This document shows positions 48,130-58,171 of a DNA stretch of 64,000 bases, one piece after another; the stretch's first letter is position 1; each line of letters begins with the position of its first letter. The notes beneath the pieces were generated by a model, which was not told where the DNA came from, did not search any database, and saw nothing but the letters and a program-made list of their open reading frames with translations. Source of the DNA: Falsigemmobacter intermedius (lineage in GTDB: Bacteria; Pseudomonadota; Alphaproteobacteria; Rhodobacterales; Rhodobacteraceae); the NCBI RefSeq assembly GCF_004054105.1, contig NZ_SBLC01000007.1:62001-126000 (forward strand). Direction: 5' to 3'. Both the position numbers and the translations under genes were made by a program.

Positions 48130-49725
48130 GTGTGGACCGATCGATCTGACATTTATCTCAGAAGTGAAGAGAGATCCCCCGAAGAGCGGCACCTGATCCA
48201 GGCATGGCTCGGCGGACAGAGTTGCGATTTTGAACTCGTCGACAACACACCGCAGGTCAGAATCGCAGCAGCTATTCTCTTTGAGCTGCTTCAGAAAGAC
48301 CTCCCGCCCCGTTCAAGATTGCATCTCTCAGGTGCCGTGATTGAAGGCGGCCTTAACCTGTGTCCCCGCACTGCAGATGTGGCGATCAGCTTCACCGCCT
48401 GCTGCTTTCAGGAGCCGGTTTTCATTTCCGGCGGCGGTGTGGGCGATCTCACTTTGCGGGGGTGCAAACTGCCTGGCCTGATCGGAGTATCAGCGCAGTT
48501 CGATGGGGACATTCAGATTACTGAAACAGAGATTGAGGGTGTACTTGATCTCACCTCCGCAAAGCTCAGCGGTTCGTTGAAGTTATCCGCCGTATCCATC
48601 AGGGAGCCAAAAGGGTCGACGCAGATTGCACGCCACCCGGACGCGCCCGCTTGTGGTGCTATCCTGAGCAATCTGCAGGCAGGGGGTGGGGTTCATCTGA
48701 ACGAGGTTGCGTCCTGCGGCCCCGCGCAGATGCCTGCACTGGTCACCGGGACGAATCTGACAATCAGCAGCTGCTGCTTTCAGGCCCCACCAGATGAGTT
48801 TGCGCTTTGTCTGGATAATGTGCGGGTGGGCGATAACCTTCAGTTACTGGGATGCCGCGTCCCGCAGGGCAAAGTGTCCCTTCGGAATGCCAGCGCAGGC
48901 TGCCTGACAGATGATGAAGCATTCTGGAGCCAGTGTGCGCAGGGGTACATTATTGACGGGTTGTCCTATCCCCATATGCCCTCCGAATGCCTCAGATCAG
49001 TTCAGTATCGGATCGACTGGCTGACGAGGGGCAGCACATCCGGTGGCAGCTTCGCAAGCCAACCCTGGCGTCAGTTCGCCCATGTGCTACGCGAGAACGC
49101 CGATGATTCCGCAGCGCGTGAGATACTTATGGCACGCGAAAAGCTCTACATCAGCCATGAGCAGGAGAGCATCCGCCAGCGGACGCTTGCGGAATACTGT
49201 GAGGCATTCCGTAACGCGAACCTTGTCGCACTGACGAAGGCACTCTTCGGAACCGGTGACTATCTTCTGCGCTGGATCTGGGCCTTTTTGAAATGGTCCG
49301 TCATCGGCTTCGGATATTCTCCCCAGCGACCCTTCTGGATCTCGCTGGTCCTTGTGACTTTGGGGACGATGCTGGCGGGCTATGGCTTCGAGATGGGAGT
49401 ATTTGTTCCCGCCTCCGATCAGATACTCACGTCAGAGGACTGGCTGAACGCTGTCGCCATCAACCCGATCGCTCCGACCGCCGTGTGGTCAGAATCGCCA
49501 TCCGCGCTGCATTATGAAGAGTTCTCCCCGTTCCTCTTCGCCCTCGACACCTACCTGCCGGTGATGGATCTGGGTCAGGAGAAAAACTGGGTCGTCACAA
49601 CCACGACAGATGAGGGGGACATGGGTCGCCATATCTGGTTCGCTTTCCAGGCAGCAGGCTGGATCGTGACATCGCTCGGGATCGCAGCGGTGGCGGGGCT
49701 GGTGCAGAAGGGGCGCAATGACTGA
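48130..49725 (+). CDS. Beta-helix repeat membrane protein of unknown function
   Basis: A 531-residue protein from GTG 48130, 4 bp after the dacB stop. Residues about 55-290 are a pentapeptide-like beta-helix with spaced L/I/V pairs (LHLSGAVIEGGLNL, DIQITETEIEGVLDL, AKLSGSLKLSAVSI, TGTNLTISSCCFQ, NVRVGDNLQLLG). A region DSAAREILMAREKLYISHEQ precedes two or three membrane segments (LLRWIWAFLKWSVIGFGYSP, SLVLVTLGTMLAGYGFEMG and the C-terminal HIWFAFQAAGWIVTSLGIAA). Homologues I recall are labelled membrane-associated oxidoreductase without biochemical support. Codon use looks less GC-rich than in neighbours, hinting at acquisition. Confidence 0.78.
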   Translation: MWTDRSDIYLRSEERSPEERHLIQAWLGGQSCDFELVDNTPQVRIAAAILFELLQKDLPPRSRLHLSGAVIEGGLNLCPRTADVAISFTACCFQEPVFISGGGVGDLTLRGCKLPGLIGVSAQFDGDIQITETEIEGVLDLTSAKLSGSLKLSAVSIREPKGSTQIARHPDAPACGAILSNLQAGGGVHLNEVASCGPAQMPALVTGTNLTISSCCFQAPPDEFALCLDNVRVGDNLQLLGCRVPQGKVSLRNASAGCLTDDEAFWSQCAQGYIIDGLSYPHMPSECLRSVQYRIDWLTRGSTSGGSFASQPWRQFAHVLRENADDSAAREILMAREKLYISHEQESIRQRTLAEYCEAFRNANLVALTKALFGTGDYLLRWIWAFLKWSVIGFGYSPQRPFWISLVLVTLGTMLAGYGFEMGVFVPASDQILTSEDWLNAVAINPIAPTAVWSESPSALHYEEFSPFLFALDTYLPVMDLGQEKNWVVTTTTDEGDMGRHIWFAFQAAGWIVTSLGIAAVAGLVQKGRND

Positions 49726-49829
49726 GGGACGGGCCTGCTCTCAAAGGGCAGGCGCTGACATAGCGCAGGGAAAGAACACCGCAGCAGGCGGCGGCGTCCC
49801 GGTTTCGATAACGAGCTTACGCCGATCCC

Positions 49830-50780
49830 TCAGACCGGGTCGCGCAGGACTTTCGGGACTTTGAACTCGACGTTCTCAACCGCCGTCTCGACCAGCTCGA
49901 CAGTCGTATTAAAGCGCGCACGAAAGGCGTCGATCACCTCATTGATGAGCACTTCCGGGGCCGAGGCTCCGGCGGTGATGCCGACCGAAGTGATGCCCGA
50001 AAGCGCGCGCCAGTCGATATCGGCCGCGCGCTGCACCAGCTGGCTGTAAGCGCAGCCCGCCGCGCTGCCGACCTCAACCAGACGTTTTGAGTTTGAGGAA
50101 TTCGGCGCACCGATCACCAGGAGCGCGTCGATCTTCGGCGCGATGGCCTTGACCGCCGCCTGACGGTTGGTGGTGGCATAGCAGATGTCTTCTTTTGCGG
50201 GCACGATCAGCGCCGGGAAACGGGCCTTCAGCGCCGCCGCCAGTTCTGCCGTGTCATCCACCGACAGGGTGGTCTGAGTGATCAGCGCGAGTTTGCCCGG
50301 ATCGCGCACCTGAAGCCCAGGCACATCCTCAAGGGTTTCAACCAGAAGCACCTCACCCTCAGGCAGCTGGCCCATGGTGCCCACGGTCTCAGGATGGCCC
50401 TTATGGCCGATCATGATCATCTGCAGACCATTGGCGAAATGGCGCGCCGCCTCATTATGCACCTTGGTCACCAGCGGGCAGGTCGCATCCACGGCGATCA
50501 TCTCGCGCCGCGCGGCTTCAGCGGGAACCGCTTTGGGCACGCCATGGGCGGAGAAGATCACCGGGCGGTCATCGGGGCAGTCTTCAAGCTCTTCCACAAA
50601 GACCGCGCCTTTGGCCCGCAGATCATCCACGACATATTTGTTGTGCACGATCTCATGGCGCACATAGACCGGCGCGCCCCATTTCTGCAACGCCATCTCG
50701 ACGATGCGGATCGCCCGGTCCACGCCTGCGCAAAAGCCGCGCGGCGCCGCGAGATAAAGGGTCAGCGGAGGCAAAGACAT
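49830..50780 (-). CDS. ispH: 4-Hydroxy-3-methylbut-2-enyl diphosphate reductase
   Basis: A 316-residue iron-sulfur enzyme, last step of the MEP isoprenoid pathway, making IPP and DMAPP. The three cluster cysteines are in [21 protein letters not shown] and [12 protein letters not shown]; the [16 protein letters not shown] block and [13 protein letters not shown] substrate motif are also present. Complete, with no close operon partner on its strand except the downstream-oriented neighbours. Confidence 0.98.
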   Translation of the reverse strand: MSLPPLTLYLAAPRGFCAGVDRAIRIVEMALQKWGAPVYVRHEIVHNKYVVDDLRAKGAVFVEELEDCPDDRPVIFSAHGVPKAVPAEAARREMIAVDATCPLVTKVHNEAARHFANGLQMIMIGHKGHPETVGTMGQLPEGEVLLVETLEDVPGLQVRDPGKLALITQTTLSVDDTAELAAALKARFPALIVPAKEDICYATTNRQAAVKAIAPKIDALLVIGAPNSSNSKRLVEVGSAAGCAYSQLVQRAADIDWRALSGITSVGITAGASAPEVLINEVIDAFRARFNTTVELVETAVENVEFKVPKVLRDPV

Positions 50781-50842
50781 GGCGGGTCCTCAGATCACAG
50801 GCTCGGCGTGAACCTAAGCCCATCGGCGGCGAAGTTAAAGGC

Positions 50843-51286
50843 TCAGCCGAAAAGGCCCAGCGTCAGAAGCGCCAGAGCCGCAAAGCGCAGCGTTTTTGCA
50901 AAGGTCAGAATGGCGGTCACCGCAACCAGCGGGGCGCGGGCCAGACCGGCCAGAATTACCAGAAGATCACCCCCGGGGATCCAGGCCAGAAGCAGGGTCC
51001 AAAGCCCCCATTTGCGATACCAGGCTTCCAGCTTCTCGCGCTTTTTGCCCGAGACCGGCATCCATTTATCGCCCCCCGCCGCACCGGCGGCGCGCGCCAT
51101 CAGATAGGTTGCGACGGAACCGGCGGTATTGGCGATTGAGGCCACCAGCACAATCACCAGCGGCAGACCAAGTCCCGAGACCAGAAGGCCGATGAACAAA
51201 GGCTCAGAAGTAAAGGGGAGCGGCGTCGCCGCGGCGAAACTTGCCACGGCCAGACCTGCAAGGCCGGCTGCTCCCCCGACGCTCAT
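50843..51286 (-). CDS. YqaA family (SNARE-associated/DedA-like) membrane protein
   Basis: A 147-residue inner-membrane protein with about four hydrophobic segments and the VASIANTAGSVATYLMAR loop and GLWTLLLAWIPGGDLLVILAGLAR motif of the YqaA branch of the DedA superfamily. DedA relatives are linked to lipid flipping and membrane homeostasis; the function of YqaA itself is not established. It lies upstream of ispH on the same strand with a 62-bp gap. Confidence 0.85.
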   Translation of the reverse strand: MSVGGAAGLAGLAVASFAAATPLPFTSEPLFIGLLVSGLGLPLVIVLVASIANTAGSVATYLMARAAGAAGGDKWMPVSGKKREKLEAWYRKWGLWTLLLAWIPGGDLLVILAGLARAPLVAVTAILTFAKTLRFAALALLTLGLFG

Positions 51287-51332
51287 GCGCCGCGCCCCGT
51301 TTTACGGAAAATATATGCGCGACGCGTGTGTC

Positions 51333-51932
51333 TCACCGGATCTCTGCCATGGGTTGCTCTGCGGCATCTTCACCCGCAGGGCGGTCAGATGCAACCCGCG
51401 GATCGCGCGGCGGACGGCCGATCACGTCACGAAGTTCATCGAGTTCGATGAAATTATCCGCCTGACGGCGCAGCTCATCGGCAATCATCGGCGGCTGGCT
51501 GCGGATGGTCGAGACCACCGAGACGCGCACACCCTGACGCTGCAGGCTTTCGATCAGCGGTTTGAAATCGCCATCGCCCGAGAAGATCACGATATGATCG
51601 ACATGCGGCGCGAGTTCCATCGCATCCACAGTCAGCTCGATATCCATATTGCCCTTCACCTTCCGGCGGCCCTGGCTGTCGGTATATTCCTTTGCCGGCT
51701 TCGTCCGCATGGCGAAGCCGTTGTAGTTCAGCCAGTCCACCAGCGGGCGGATGGGGGAATACTCTTCATTTTCCAGCAGGGCGGTGTAATAAAACGCCCG
51801 CACCAGCTTTCCGCGGCGCATGAACTCCTGGCGAAGAAGCTTGTAATCTATGTCAAACCCGAGGGTGCGCGCCGCTGCATAAAGGTTGGAACCGTCAATA
51901 AACAATGCCAACCGGTCATCTTTGTAAAACAT
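51333..51932 (-). CDS. NYN domain (PIN-like) putative RNase, LabA/DUF88 type
   Basis: A 199-residue protein of the NYN/LabA family: LALFIDGSNLYAAARTLG with the first acidic residue, KGNMDIELTVDAME, and HIVIFSGDGDFKPLI carry the PIN-like metal-site acids. Such proteins are proposed nucleases. ATG 51932 (MFYKDDRLALF) is the family start. The C-terminal 30 residues are charged and probably disordered. It is divergent from folK. Confidence 0.87.
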   Translation of the reverse strand: MFYKDDRLALFIDGSNLYAAARTLGFDIDYKLLRQEFMRRGKLVRAFYYTALLENEEYSPIRPLVDWLNYNGFAMRTKPAKEYTDSQGRRKVKGNMDIELTVDAMELAPHVDHIVIFSGDGDFKPLIESLQRQGVRVSVVSTIRSQPPMIADELRRQADNFIELDELRDVIGRPPRDPRVASDRPAGEDAAEQPMAEIR

Positions 51933-52070
51933 TTTATGTCCCCTGAAACCAGCCCTCGGGCTCATCGACGGGAGTGGTGGCGACCGTCAGATGCTGCCTT
52001 TGCGGACTGCAGAACGTTAAATCGTGTAAAACATCGGCTGCCGCAACAGACCTCAACCGAAAGTGTAACA

Positions 52071-52688
52071 TTGCTGTCACCCTCCGAAAAGCGCGTCATC
52101 ATTGCAGCAGGCGCAAATCTGCCTGTAAAACCTGGCAAAAACGGCCCCGGGGCCTCAGCCCCCGAGGGGCCCTGTGGGACAATCAGCCGCGTCGCCGGGC
52201 AGCTGGAATCATCAGGTTTTAAAGGGCTGATCGCCAGTCCTGTATACCGTACCCCGGCTTTTCCCGCCGGTTCGGGGCCGGATTATGCAAATGCCGCGTT
52301 CTCGGCCCTCTGGAGCGGTAGTGCGACAGAGGCTCTGGCCGCTTTGCACGCCATCGAGGCCGAGGCCGGGCGGGAGCGGCTGACCCGCTGGGGCGCGCGG
52401 ACACTGGATCTCGATCTGATCGCGGTGGACAATGCGGTGCTGCCGGATCGTGCGGGCTTTGACACCTGGCTCAATCTGCCTGCCGCAGATCAGATCCGTC
52501 GCAGCCCGGATCAGCTGATTTTGCCCCACCCGCGCCTGCAGGACCGGGCCTTTGTGCTGGTGCCGGTGGCCGATGTGGCCCCCGACTGGCGGCACCCGGT
52601 TCTGGGCCGCACGATCCGCGAACTCTGTGACGCGCTGCCCGCGACGGAACGGGCAGAGGTGCGGCTCTGGGATCACAGCGAAACGTGA
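52071..52688 (+). CDS. folK: HPPK, 2-amino-4-hydroxy-6-hydroxymethyldihydropteridine diphosphokinase
   Basis: A protein of about 205 residues transferring pyrophosphate from ATP to the pterin in folate synthesis. Motifs: VIIAAGANLP at the start, ASPVYRTPAFPAGSGPDYANA, the HPPK signature RWGARTLDLDLIA, and LPHPRLQDRAFVLVPVADVAPDW. No ATG in frame precedes the core; TTG 52071 with GAAAG 7 bp upstream is my choice. About 40 residues around the first helix differ from the compact E. coli form. Confidence 0.9.
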   Translation: MLSPSEKRVIIAAGANLPVKPGKNGPGASAPEGPCGTISRVAGQLESSGFKGLIASPVYRTPAFPAGSGPDYANAAFSALWSGSATEALAALHAIEAEAGRERLTRWGARTLDLDLIAVDNAVLPDRAGFDTWLNLPAADQIRRSPDQLILPHPRLQDRAFVLVPVADVAPDWRHPVLGRTIRELCDALPATERAEVRLWDHSET

Positions 52689-52710
52689 CCGCCCTGCGGC
52701 AGGGCCGCCC

Positions 52711-52738
52711 TTGTCAAGCCCCGATATTTCAATTAAAC
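52711..52738 (+). promoter_or_regulatory. Tentative rpoZ promoter
   Basis: TTGTCA (52711-52716) is followed after 16 bp by TTAAAC (52733-52738) in a short AT-rich patch upstream of rpoZ. The -10 box is weak, so this is tentative. Confidence 0.3.
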
Positions 52739-52775
52739 GATTCCTTCCCATGCCCTATCCAAACCGGAGTACCAC

Positions 52776-53129
52776 ATGGCCCGCGTGACGGTCGAAGATT
52801 GCGTTGACAAGGTCCCGAACCGTTTCGAGCTGGTGATGCTCGCTTCGCATCGTGCCCGTGAGATTGCTGCCGGTTCCCCCATCACGGTTGAGCGTGAGCG
52901 GGATAAGAACTCGGTTGTTGCCCTGCGCGAAATCGCAGAAGAAACCCAGCTGGCAGATGCACTGCGCGACCGTATGATCGCCAGCCTGCAGACCCAGATT
53001 GAGGTCGATGAGCCGGAAGAAGACAAAATGTCTCTGCTGATGAGCGCCGAGATGGACCGCCCTGCCTCTGACGATATGTCGGAAGAGCGCATGCTGCGGA
53101 TGCTCGTCGAAGCACAGCGCGAAGACTGA
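52776..53129 (+). CDS. rpoZ: RNA polymerase omega subunit
   Basis: A 117-residue omega subunit that helps assemble beta-prime. The conserved N-terminus [20 protein letters not shown], the ASHRAREI helix and [10 protein letters not shown] are present; the acidic C-terminal tail is typical of alphaproteobacteria. It lies 35 bp upstream of rsh, the classic pairing. Confidence 0.97.
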   Translation: MARVTVEDCVDKVPNRFELVMLASHRAREIAAGSPITVERERDKNSVVALREIAEETQLADALRDRMIASLQTQIEVDEPEEDKMSLLMSAEMDRPASDDMSEERMLRMLVEAQRED

Positions 53130-53164
53130 CGCGCCCTTTTATATAAGACCCGGACGGACCTGCG

Positions 53165-55285
53165 ATGATTGATGTTGAAGATCTGATCGCGCTGGTCCGT
53201 CTTTACAACCCGCATACCAATGCAGCGCTCATCCGCGAGGCCTATGCCTATGGGATGAAAATGCATGAAGGGCAGTTCCGCCGCTCAGGCGAGCCCTATT
53301 TCACCCATCCCGTTGCCGTCGCCGCCATCCTCACGGAAATGCGGCTGGATGATGCAACGCTGATCACCGCGCTTTTGCACGACACCATCGAAGACACCAA
53401 ATCCACCTATACTGAGGTGGAGCGGATGTTTGGCTATGAAGTCGCCGAGCTCGTCGATGGCGTGACCAAGCTGACCAATCTTCAGCTGTCCTCGACCGAA
53501 TCGAAGCAGGCTGAGAACTTCCGCAAACTCTTCTTCGCGATGTCGAAGGATCTGCGGGTCATTCTGGTGAAACTCGCGGACCGGCTGCACAATATGCGCA
53601 CCATCCGCTCGATGAAGCCGGAGAAGCAGGCGCAGAAGGCCCGCGAAACCATGGAGATCTATGCGCCTCTCGCCGGTCGCATGGGGATGCAGTGGATGCG
53701 CGAAGAGCTGGAGGATCTCTCCTTCCGCGTGCTGAACCCTGAGGCGCGCAACTCGATCCTGCGCCGCTTCATCACGCTGCAGCGCGAATCGGGCGATGTG
53801 GTGCATGTCATCACCAATGACATCCGCACCCTGCTGGAGAAGGCCGGGATTGAGGCCAATGTCTATGGCCGCGCCAAGAAACCCTATTCGATCTGGCGCA
53901 AGATGCAGGAAAAGGATCTCGCCTTCTCGCGTCTCTCAGACATCTATGGCTTCCGCGTGATCACCGACACGATGGAAAACTGCTACGCGGTTCTGGGCCT
54001 GGTGCATCAGCGCTGGCGTGCGGTGCCGGGGCGCTTCAAAGATTACATCAGCCAGCCGAAGCAGAACGGCTACCGCTCGATCCACACCACGGTCTCGGGC
54101 CGTGACGGCAAGCGCGTCGAAGTGCAGATCCGCACCCGTGAGATGCATGAGGTGGCCGAAGCCGGTGTGGCTGCGCATTGGTCCTATAAGGACGGTGCAC
54201 GCACGGTGAACCCCTTTGCGGTCGATCCGGCGCGCTGGATTGCGCAGCTGACCGAGCGGCTGGAAGAGGCGGATCACAATGAGTTTCTCGAGCATGTGAA
54301 GCTTGAGATGTATCAGGATCAGGTCTTCTGCTTCACGCCCAAGGGCGATGTGGTGCAGCTGCCGCGCGGGGCGACGCCCCTCGATTACGCCTATGCCATT
54401 CACACCCGCATCGGCAATGCCTGCGTCTCGGCCAAGGTCGACGGCATCCGCGTGCCGCTCTGGACGCGGCTGAAGAACGGGCAATCGGTCGAGATCATCA
54501 CCGCCGAAGGTCAGAAGCCCCAGGCGACCTGGATCGACATTGTGGTCACCGGCCGCGCCAAGGCCGCGATCCGCAAATCGCTGCGCGATGAAGACCGCGA
54601 GCGCTTTGTGAAGCTGGGTCGCGAACTGGCAAGGGTCAGCTTTGAGCGTCTGGGCAAGAAAGCCACCGATAAAGCGCTGGAAACCGCCGCCCGCACCCTC
54701 TCGCTGCCCGATGCCGAAGAGCTTCTGGCACGGATCGGCTCGGCCGAACTGACCGCCCAGAAGGTTGTGGCGACGCTTTACCCTGAGCTTTCGGTCAGCA
54801 ATACCGAAGTGGACGAAAGCCGCCCCGTGGCCGGTCTCGCCGATGATCAGACCTTCCACCGCGCCAGTTGCTGTCAGCCCCTGCCCGGAGAGCGGATCGT
54901 CGGCATCACCTACCGCGGCCGCGGTGTGGTGGCCCATGCCATCGACTGCCCGGTGCTGGAGGAATACGGCGATCAGCCCGCGCGCTGGATCGATCTTCGC
55001 TGGCATCCCGGCCGGCACGCGGCGGTCAATACCGTCTCGCTCGACATCACCATGGCCAACCACTCGGGCGTGCTGGGGCGGATCTGCACGCTGATCGGCG
55101 ATCGTCAGGCGAATATTTCGGACATCGTTTTCACCGACAAAAAGCCGGATTACTACCGCATCCTCTTTGATGTGGACCTGCGCGATATTGAGCATCTGCA
55201 CACACTGATGATGACCCTTGATGCGGAAACCGATGTGGCCCGCGTCTCGCGCCGCCGCGATCCGTCGCGCAAACCGGGCAGTTAA
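53165..55285 (+). CDS. rsh: Bifunctional (p)ppGpp synthetase/hydrolase (RSH)
   Basis: A 706-residue stringent-response enzyme. Order of domains: HD hydrolase with ALLHDTIEDT (about 70-80) and ADRLHNMRT; synthetase with YRSIHTTVSGRDGKRVEVQI; TGS with VFCFTPKGDVVQLPRGATPL; a zinc-finger-like/RIS part with CCQPLPGERIVGI; and a C-terminal ACT domain (LGRICTLIGDRQANISDIVF). Both active sites look intact, fitting the single bifunctional RSH of alphaproteobacteria. It follows rpoZ and precedes DUF2062. Confidence 0.97.
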   Translation: MIDVEDLIALVRLYNPHTNAALIREAYAYGMKMHEGQFRRSGEPYFTHPVAVAAILTEMRLDDATLITALLHDTIEDTKSTYTEVERMFGYEVAELVDGVTKLTNLQLSSTESKQAENFRKLFFAMSKDLRVILVKLADRLHNMRTIRSMKPEKQAQKARETMEIYAPLAGRMGMQWMREELEDLSFRVLNPEARNSILRRFITLQRESGDVVHVITNDIRTLLEKAGIEANVYGRAKKPYSIWRKMQEKDLAFSRLSDIYGFRVITDTMENCYAVLGLVHQRWRAVPGRFKDYISQPKQNGYRSIHTTVSGRDGKRVEVQIRTREMHEVAEAGVAAHWSYKDGARTVNPFAVDPARWIAQLTERLEEADHNEFLEHVKLEMYQDQVFCFTPKGDVVQLPRGATPLDYAYAIHTRIGNACVSAKVDGIRVPLWTRLKNGQSVEIITAEGQKPQATWIDIVVTGRAKAAIRKSLRDEDRERFVKLGRELARVSFERLGKKATDKALETAARTLSLPDAEELLARIGSAELTAQKVVATLYPELSVSNTEVDESRPVAGLADDQTFHRASCCQPLPGERIVGITYRGRGVVAHAIDCPVLEEYGDQPARWIDLRWHPGRHAAVNTVSLDITMANHSGVLGRICTLIGDRQANISDIVFTDKKPDYYRILFDVDLRDIEHLHTLMMTLDAETDVARVSRRRDPSRKPGS

Positions 55286-55437
55286 GCGCCGCCTTGCGGC
55301 TTTTGTTCAAATTCCGCCGATTTCCCGATTGTGATCGGCGGGGGGCTGCGCCACATCTGTGAAAGCGCCCACATCAGAGAGCCACAGGTCCGCCCCCGCG
55401 GGCCCTGCCGGATCTCTGTCTGAAAAGGACTGCCCCT

Positions 55438-56067
55438 CTGGTTTTCAAACGCCGCGACAGCCGCCCGCTCTGGCGCTCTGCACTGGAAATGATCTGGCCG
55501 AGCAGCGGCTGGAAGCGGGCTGCGACCTATGTCTGGCACCGCATGCGCCGCCTGCCCGACACGCCGGAGCGGATCGCCCGCGGCCTTTTTGCCGGGGTCT
55601 TCATCTCTTTCACCCCGCTTTTTGGCTTTCACTTCCTGGGTGCGGCGGGGATTGCCTGGGCGATGCGCGGCAATATTCCGGCAGCACTCCTGGGCACCTT
55701 TGTCGGTAACCCGCTGACAACGCCCATTTTTATGACGCTTTCGCTTGAAACCGGCTATTGGCTTCTGGGCACGGAAAACCGCCTGACCCTGTCGCAGGTG
55801 CTGCCGTTCTTCTCTGAGGCGTCAGCGCAGATCGCCCGCAATCTTTTGTCCTTCTGGACCGGCGGCGAGAGCGACTGGACGCCTTTGCGGGAGTTTTTTA
55901 CCCGCATCTGGTTTCCCATGCTGGCCGGGTCGGTCATTCCCGGCACGATCGCCGGGCTGATCTTTCAATGGGGCAGCCTGCCGCTCATCCGCGCCTGGCA
56001 GCGCCTGCGCGCGCGCCACCGGGATGCGCGCATCGCTGCGGCCCGGGCGCGGGGAACAAAGCCGTGA
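55438..56067 (+). CDS. DUF2062 domain membrane protein, probable CTG start
   Basis: About 209 residues with three hydrophobic segments and the DUF2062 core RIARGLFAGVFISFTPLFGFHF and LLGTFVGNPLTTPIF. Family members in this lineage begin with a basic MxFKRRD-like stretch and a Trp-rich helix. Here that stretch (VFKRRDSRPLWRSALEM) lies upstream of the first ATG (55489), and no ATG, GTG or TTG precedes it in frame. A CTG at 55438, with AAAGGA about 9 bp upstream, gives exactly the expected N-terminus. Function unknown; it belongs to the rsh-pdxJ block. Confidence 0.8.
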   Translation: MVFKRRDSRPLWRSALEMIWPSSGWKRAATYVWHRMRRLPDTPERIARGLFAGVFISFTPLFGFHFLGAAGIAWAMRGNIPAALLGTFVGNPLTTPIFMTLSLETGYWLLGTENRLTLSQVLPFFSEASAQIARNLLSFWTGGESDWTPLREFFTRIWFPMLAGSVIPGTIAGLIFQWGSLPLIRAWQRLRARHRDARIAAARARGTKP

Positions 56068-56135
56068 AAGCGGTTTCCTTCCCCGGACCTCAGGGCTAAT
56101 CTTCGCCCAAATTCGCTTCTCACCGGAGTTCTGCA

Positions 56136-56894
56136 ATGTCGGCAGCTCAAGCCCTTCGCCTTGGCGTCAACATCGACCATATCGCCACGTTGCGAAATGC
56201 CCGCGGCTCGGCCTATCCTGATCCGGTGCGCGGGGCGCTGCTGGCCCAGGCTGCCGGTGCCGATGGCATCACCGCCCATCTGCGCGAAGACCGCCGCCAC
56301 ATCATCGACAGCGATATTGAACGGCTGATGGCCGCCATCTCGATCCCGCTGAACTTTGAGATGGCCGCCACCGATGAGATGCAGGCAATCGCGCTGCGCC
56401 ATAAACCTCATGCGGTCTGCATCGTCCCCGAAAAGCGCGAAGAGCGCACGACCGAGGGCGGCCTTGACGTCCTCTCCGATGAAGCGCGTCTGACTGACTT
56501 TATCGCGCCCCTGGCTGCGGCAGGCTGCCGGGTCTCGCTTTTCATCGGCCATGATGCGCGTCAGATCGAAGCAGCCGCCCGCGCCGGCGCGGCGGTGGTG
56601 GAACTGCACACCGGCCACTATTGCGATCTTCACGCCGAAGGCCGCATGGCCGAGCGCGACAATGAGTTGCGCGATCTGATGGGCGGCGCAGCGCTTGCCG
56701 CCTCGCTGGGCCTTGAGGTGCACATGGGCCACGGCCTCAGCTTTGAAACGGTCGAACCCATCGCCGCCATCCCGGAAGTGGTTGAGCTGAACATCGGCCA
56801 TTTCCTGATCTCGGAATCGGTTTTCATGGGCCTTGATCCGGCGATCCGCGAGATGCGCCGCCTGATGGATCTGACCCGTCAGGCCATGGCCTGA
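56136..56894 (+). CDS. pdxJ: Pyridoxine 5'-phosphate synthase
   Basis: A 252-residue TIM-barrel enzyme joining 1-deoxyxylulose 5-phosphate and 3-amino-2-oxopropyl phosphate to make vitamin B6. Blocks: [76 protein letters not shown] and [12 protein letters not shown]. Complete; 2 bp before acpS. Confidence 0.98.
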   Translation: MSAAQALRLGVNIDHIATLRNARGSAYPDPVRGALLAQAAGADGITAHLREDRRHIIDSDIERLMAAISIPLNFEMAATDEMQAIALRHKPHAVCIVPEKREERTTEGGLDVLSDEARLTDFIAPLAAAGCRVSLFIGHDARQIEAAARAGAAVVELHTGHYCDLHAEGRMAERDNELRDLMGGAALAASLGLEVHMGHGLSFETVEPIAAIPEVVELNIGHFLISESVFMGLDPAIREMRRLMDLTRQAMA

Positions 56895-56896
56895 TC

Positions 56897-57331
56897 ATGC
56901 TGGCGCCTGGCGGAATGATCCTCGGCATCGGCACGGATCTGGCGAATATTGATCGGATTTCCGCCACGCTGGACCGCTTCGGCGACCGCTTTCGCAACCG
57001 CGTTTTCACGGAAGCCGAGCAGGCCAAAGCCGAGCGGCGTCGCGAAGTGGTCGCCACCTATGCCAAACGCTGGGCCGCCAAAGAGGCCTGCTCAAAGGCG
57101 CTTGGCACCGGCCTGCGCATGGGCATCGCCTGGCGCGATATGGAGGTCGCAAACCTTGCGACCGGCCAGCCGGTGATGAAGGTCCACGGCTGGGCCGCCG
57201 ACCGTCTGGCCGCGCTGACACCTCCGGGCCATGAAGCCATTATCCATGTCTCGCTGACCGATGATCACCCCTGGGCTCAGGCCTTTGTGGTCATCGAGGC
57301 CCGCCCGCTGGCGCGCGATCCCGTCGCTTGA
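56897..57331 (+). CDS. acpS: Holo-[acyl-carrier-protein] synthase
   Basis: A 144-residue (138 if started at ATG 56915) phosphopantetheinyl transferase converting apo-ACP to holo-ACP. The motifs [14 protein letters not shown] and [14 protein letters not shown] are intact. The family normally starts at MILGIGTD (ATG 56915), but the upstream ATG 56897 has the shorter gap to pdxJ; the start is unresolved. Confidence 0.95.
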   Translation: MLAPGGMILGIGTDLANIDRISATLDRFGDRFRNRVFTEAEQAKAERRREVVATYAKRWAAKEACSKALGTGLRMGIAWRDMEVANLATGQPVMKVHGWAADRLAALTPPGHEAIIHVSLTDDHPWAQAFVVIEARPLARDPVA

Positions 57332-57382
57332 CAGCCGCCCCCCTCACGCGCACATAGCACCGAAGCTCAGGAAAGACGGAAA

Positions 57383-58171
57383 ATGGCAGCCAAAGCGGAA
57401 AAAAAAGACGGCATCTTTGAAACGGTGAAGACCGTGGTCTACGCGGTTGCGATCGCGGCTGTCTTTCGGACCCTGCTGTTTCAGCCCTTCTGGATCCCGT
57501 CGGGCTCGATGAAGGAAACGCTGCTGATCGGGGATTTCCTCTTCGTCAATAAGATGGCCTATGGCTATTCGCGCTATTCCTGCCCCATGGGGCTTTGCCC
57601 CTTTGAGGGCCGCCTGCTGGCCTCAGAGCCTGAGCGCGGTGATGTGGTGGTCTTCCGCCATCCGGTCAACGGCTCGGATTTCATCAAGCGCCTGATCGGC
57701 CTGCCCGGCGATACCGTGCAGATGGTGGACGGCAAGGTGGTGCTGAACGGTCAGGAACTGCCCCAGACCCCGGCCGGAGATTTCATTGAGACCTATGAGC
57801 CCCAGGGTCCGATGAGCAATGAGCCGCGCTGCGCCAATGCCCCGGTGGGCCAGGGCGGCACCTGCATCAAGCCGCGCATGATGGAGACGCTGCCCGGGGG
57901 GCACAGCTATCCGGTGCTTAATATCGACAACGGCGGCTTCGCCGATAATACCCCGGTCTTCACGGTTCCGCCGGGGCATTACTTCTTCCTTGGTGACAAC
58001 CGTGACAACAGCCAGGACAGCCGCTACGGCCGCGCCGTGGGTGGGGTGGGCTTTGTGCCCGCGGAAAATCTGATCGGTCGCGCTGACCGCATCATGTTCT
58101 CTTCGGCGGGCAAGTCGCTCTTCTTTTTCTGGACCTGGCGGGCAGATCGTTTCTTCAAGGCAGTACAGTGA
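57383..58171 (+). CDS. lepB: Signal peptidase I
   Basis: A 262-residue membrane-bound protease removing Sec/Tat signal peptides. One N-terminal membrane helix ([16 protein letters not shown]) precedes the catalytic Ser42 in PSGSMKETL and Lys102 in [12 protein letters not shown]; the late box [17 protein letters not shown] is present. The extra cysteine-bearing loop ([12 protein letters not shown]) is usual in alphaproteobacteria. It overlaps rnc at the stop. Confidence 0.97.
   Translation: MAAKAEKKDGIFETVKTVVYAVAIAAVFRTLLFQPFWIPSGSMKETLLIGDFLFVNKMAYGYSRYSCPMGLCPFEGRLLASEPERGDVVVFRHPVNGSDFIKRLIGLPGDTVQMVDGKVVLNGQELPQTPAGDFIETYEPQGPMSNEPRCANAPVGQGGTCIKPRMMETLPGGHSYPVLNIDNGGFADNTPVFTVPPGHYFFLGDNRDNSQDSRYGRAVGGVGFVPAENLIGRADRIMFSSAGKSLFFFWTWRADRFFKAVQ

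Noticed and set aside
46587-48152. A 521-codon minus-strand frame opposite dacB
   Set aside because: Antisense shadow of a gene with intact PBP4 motifs.
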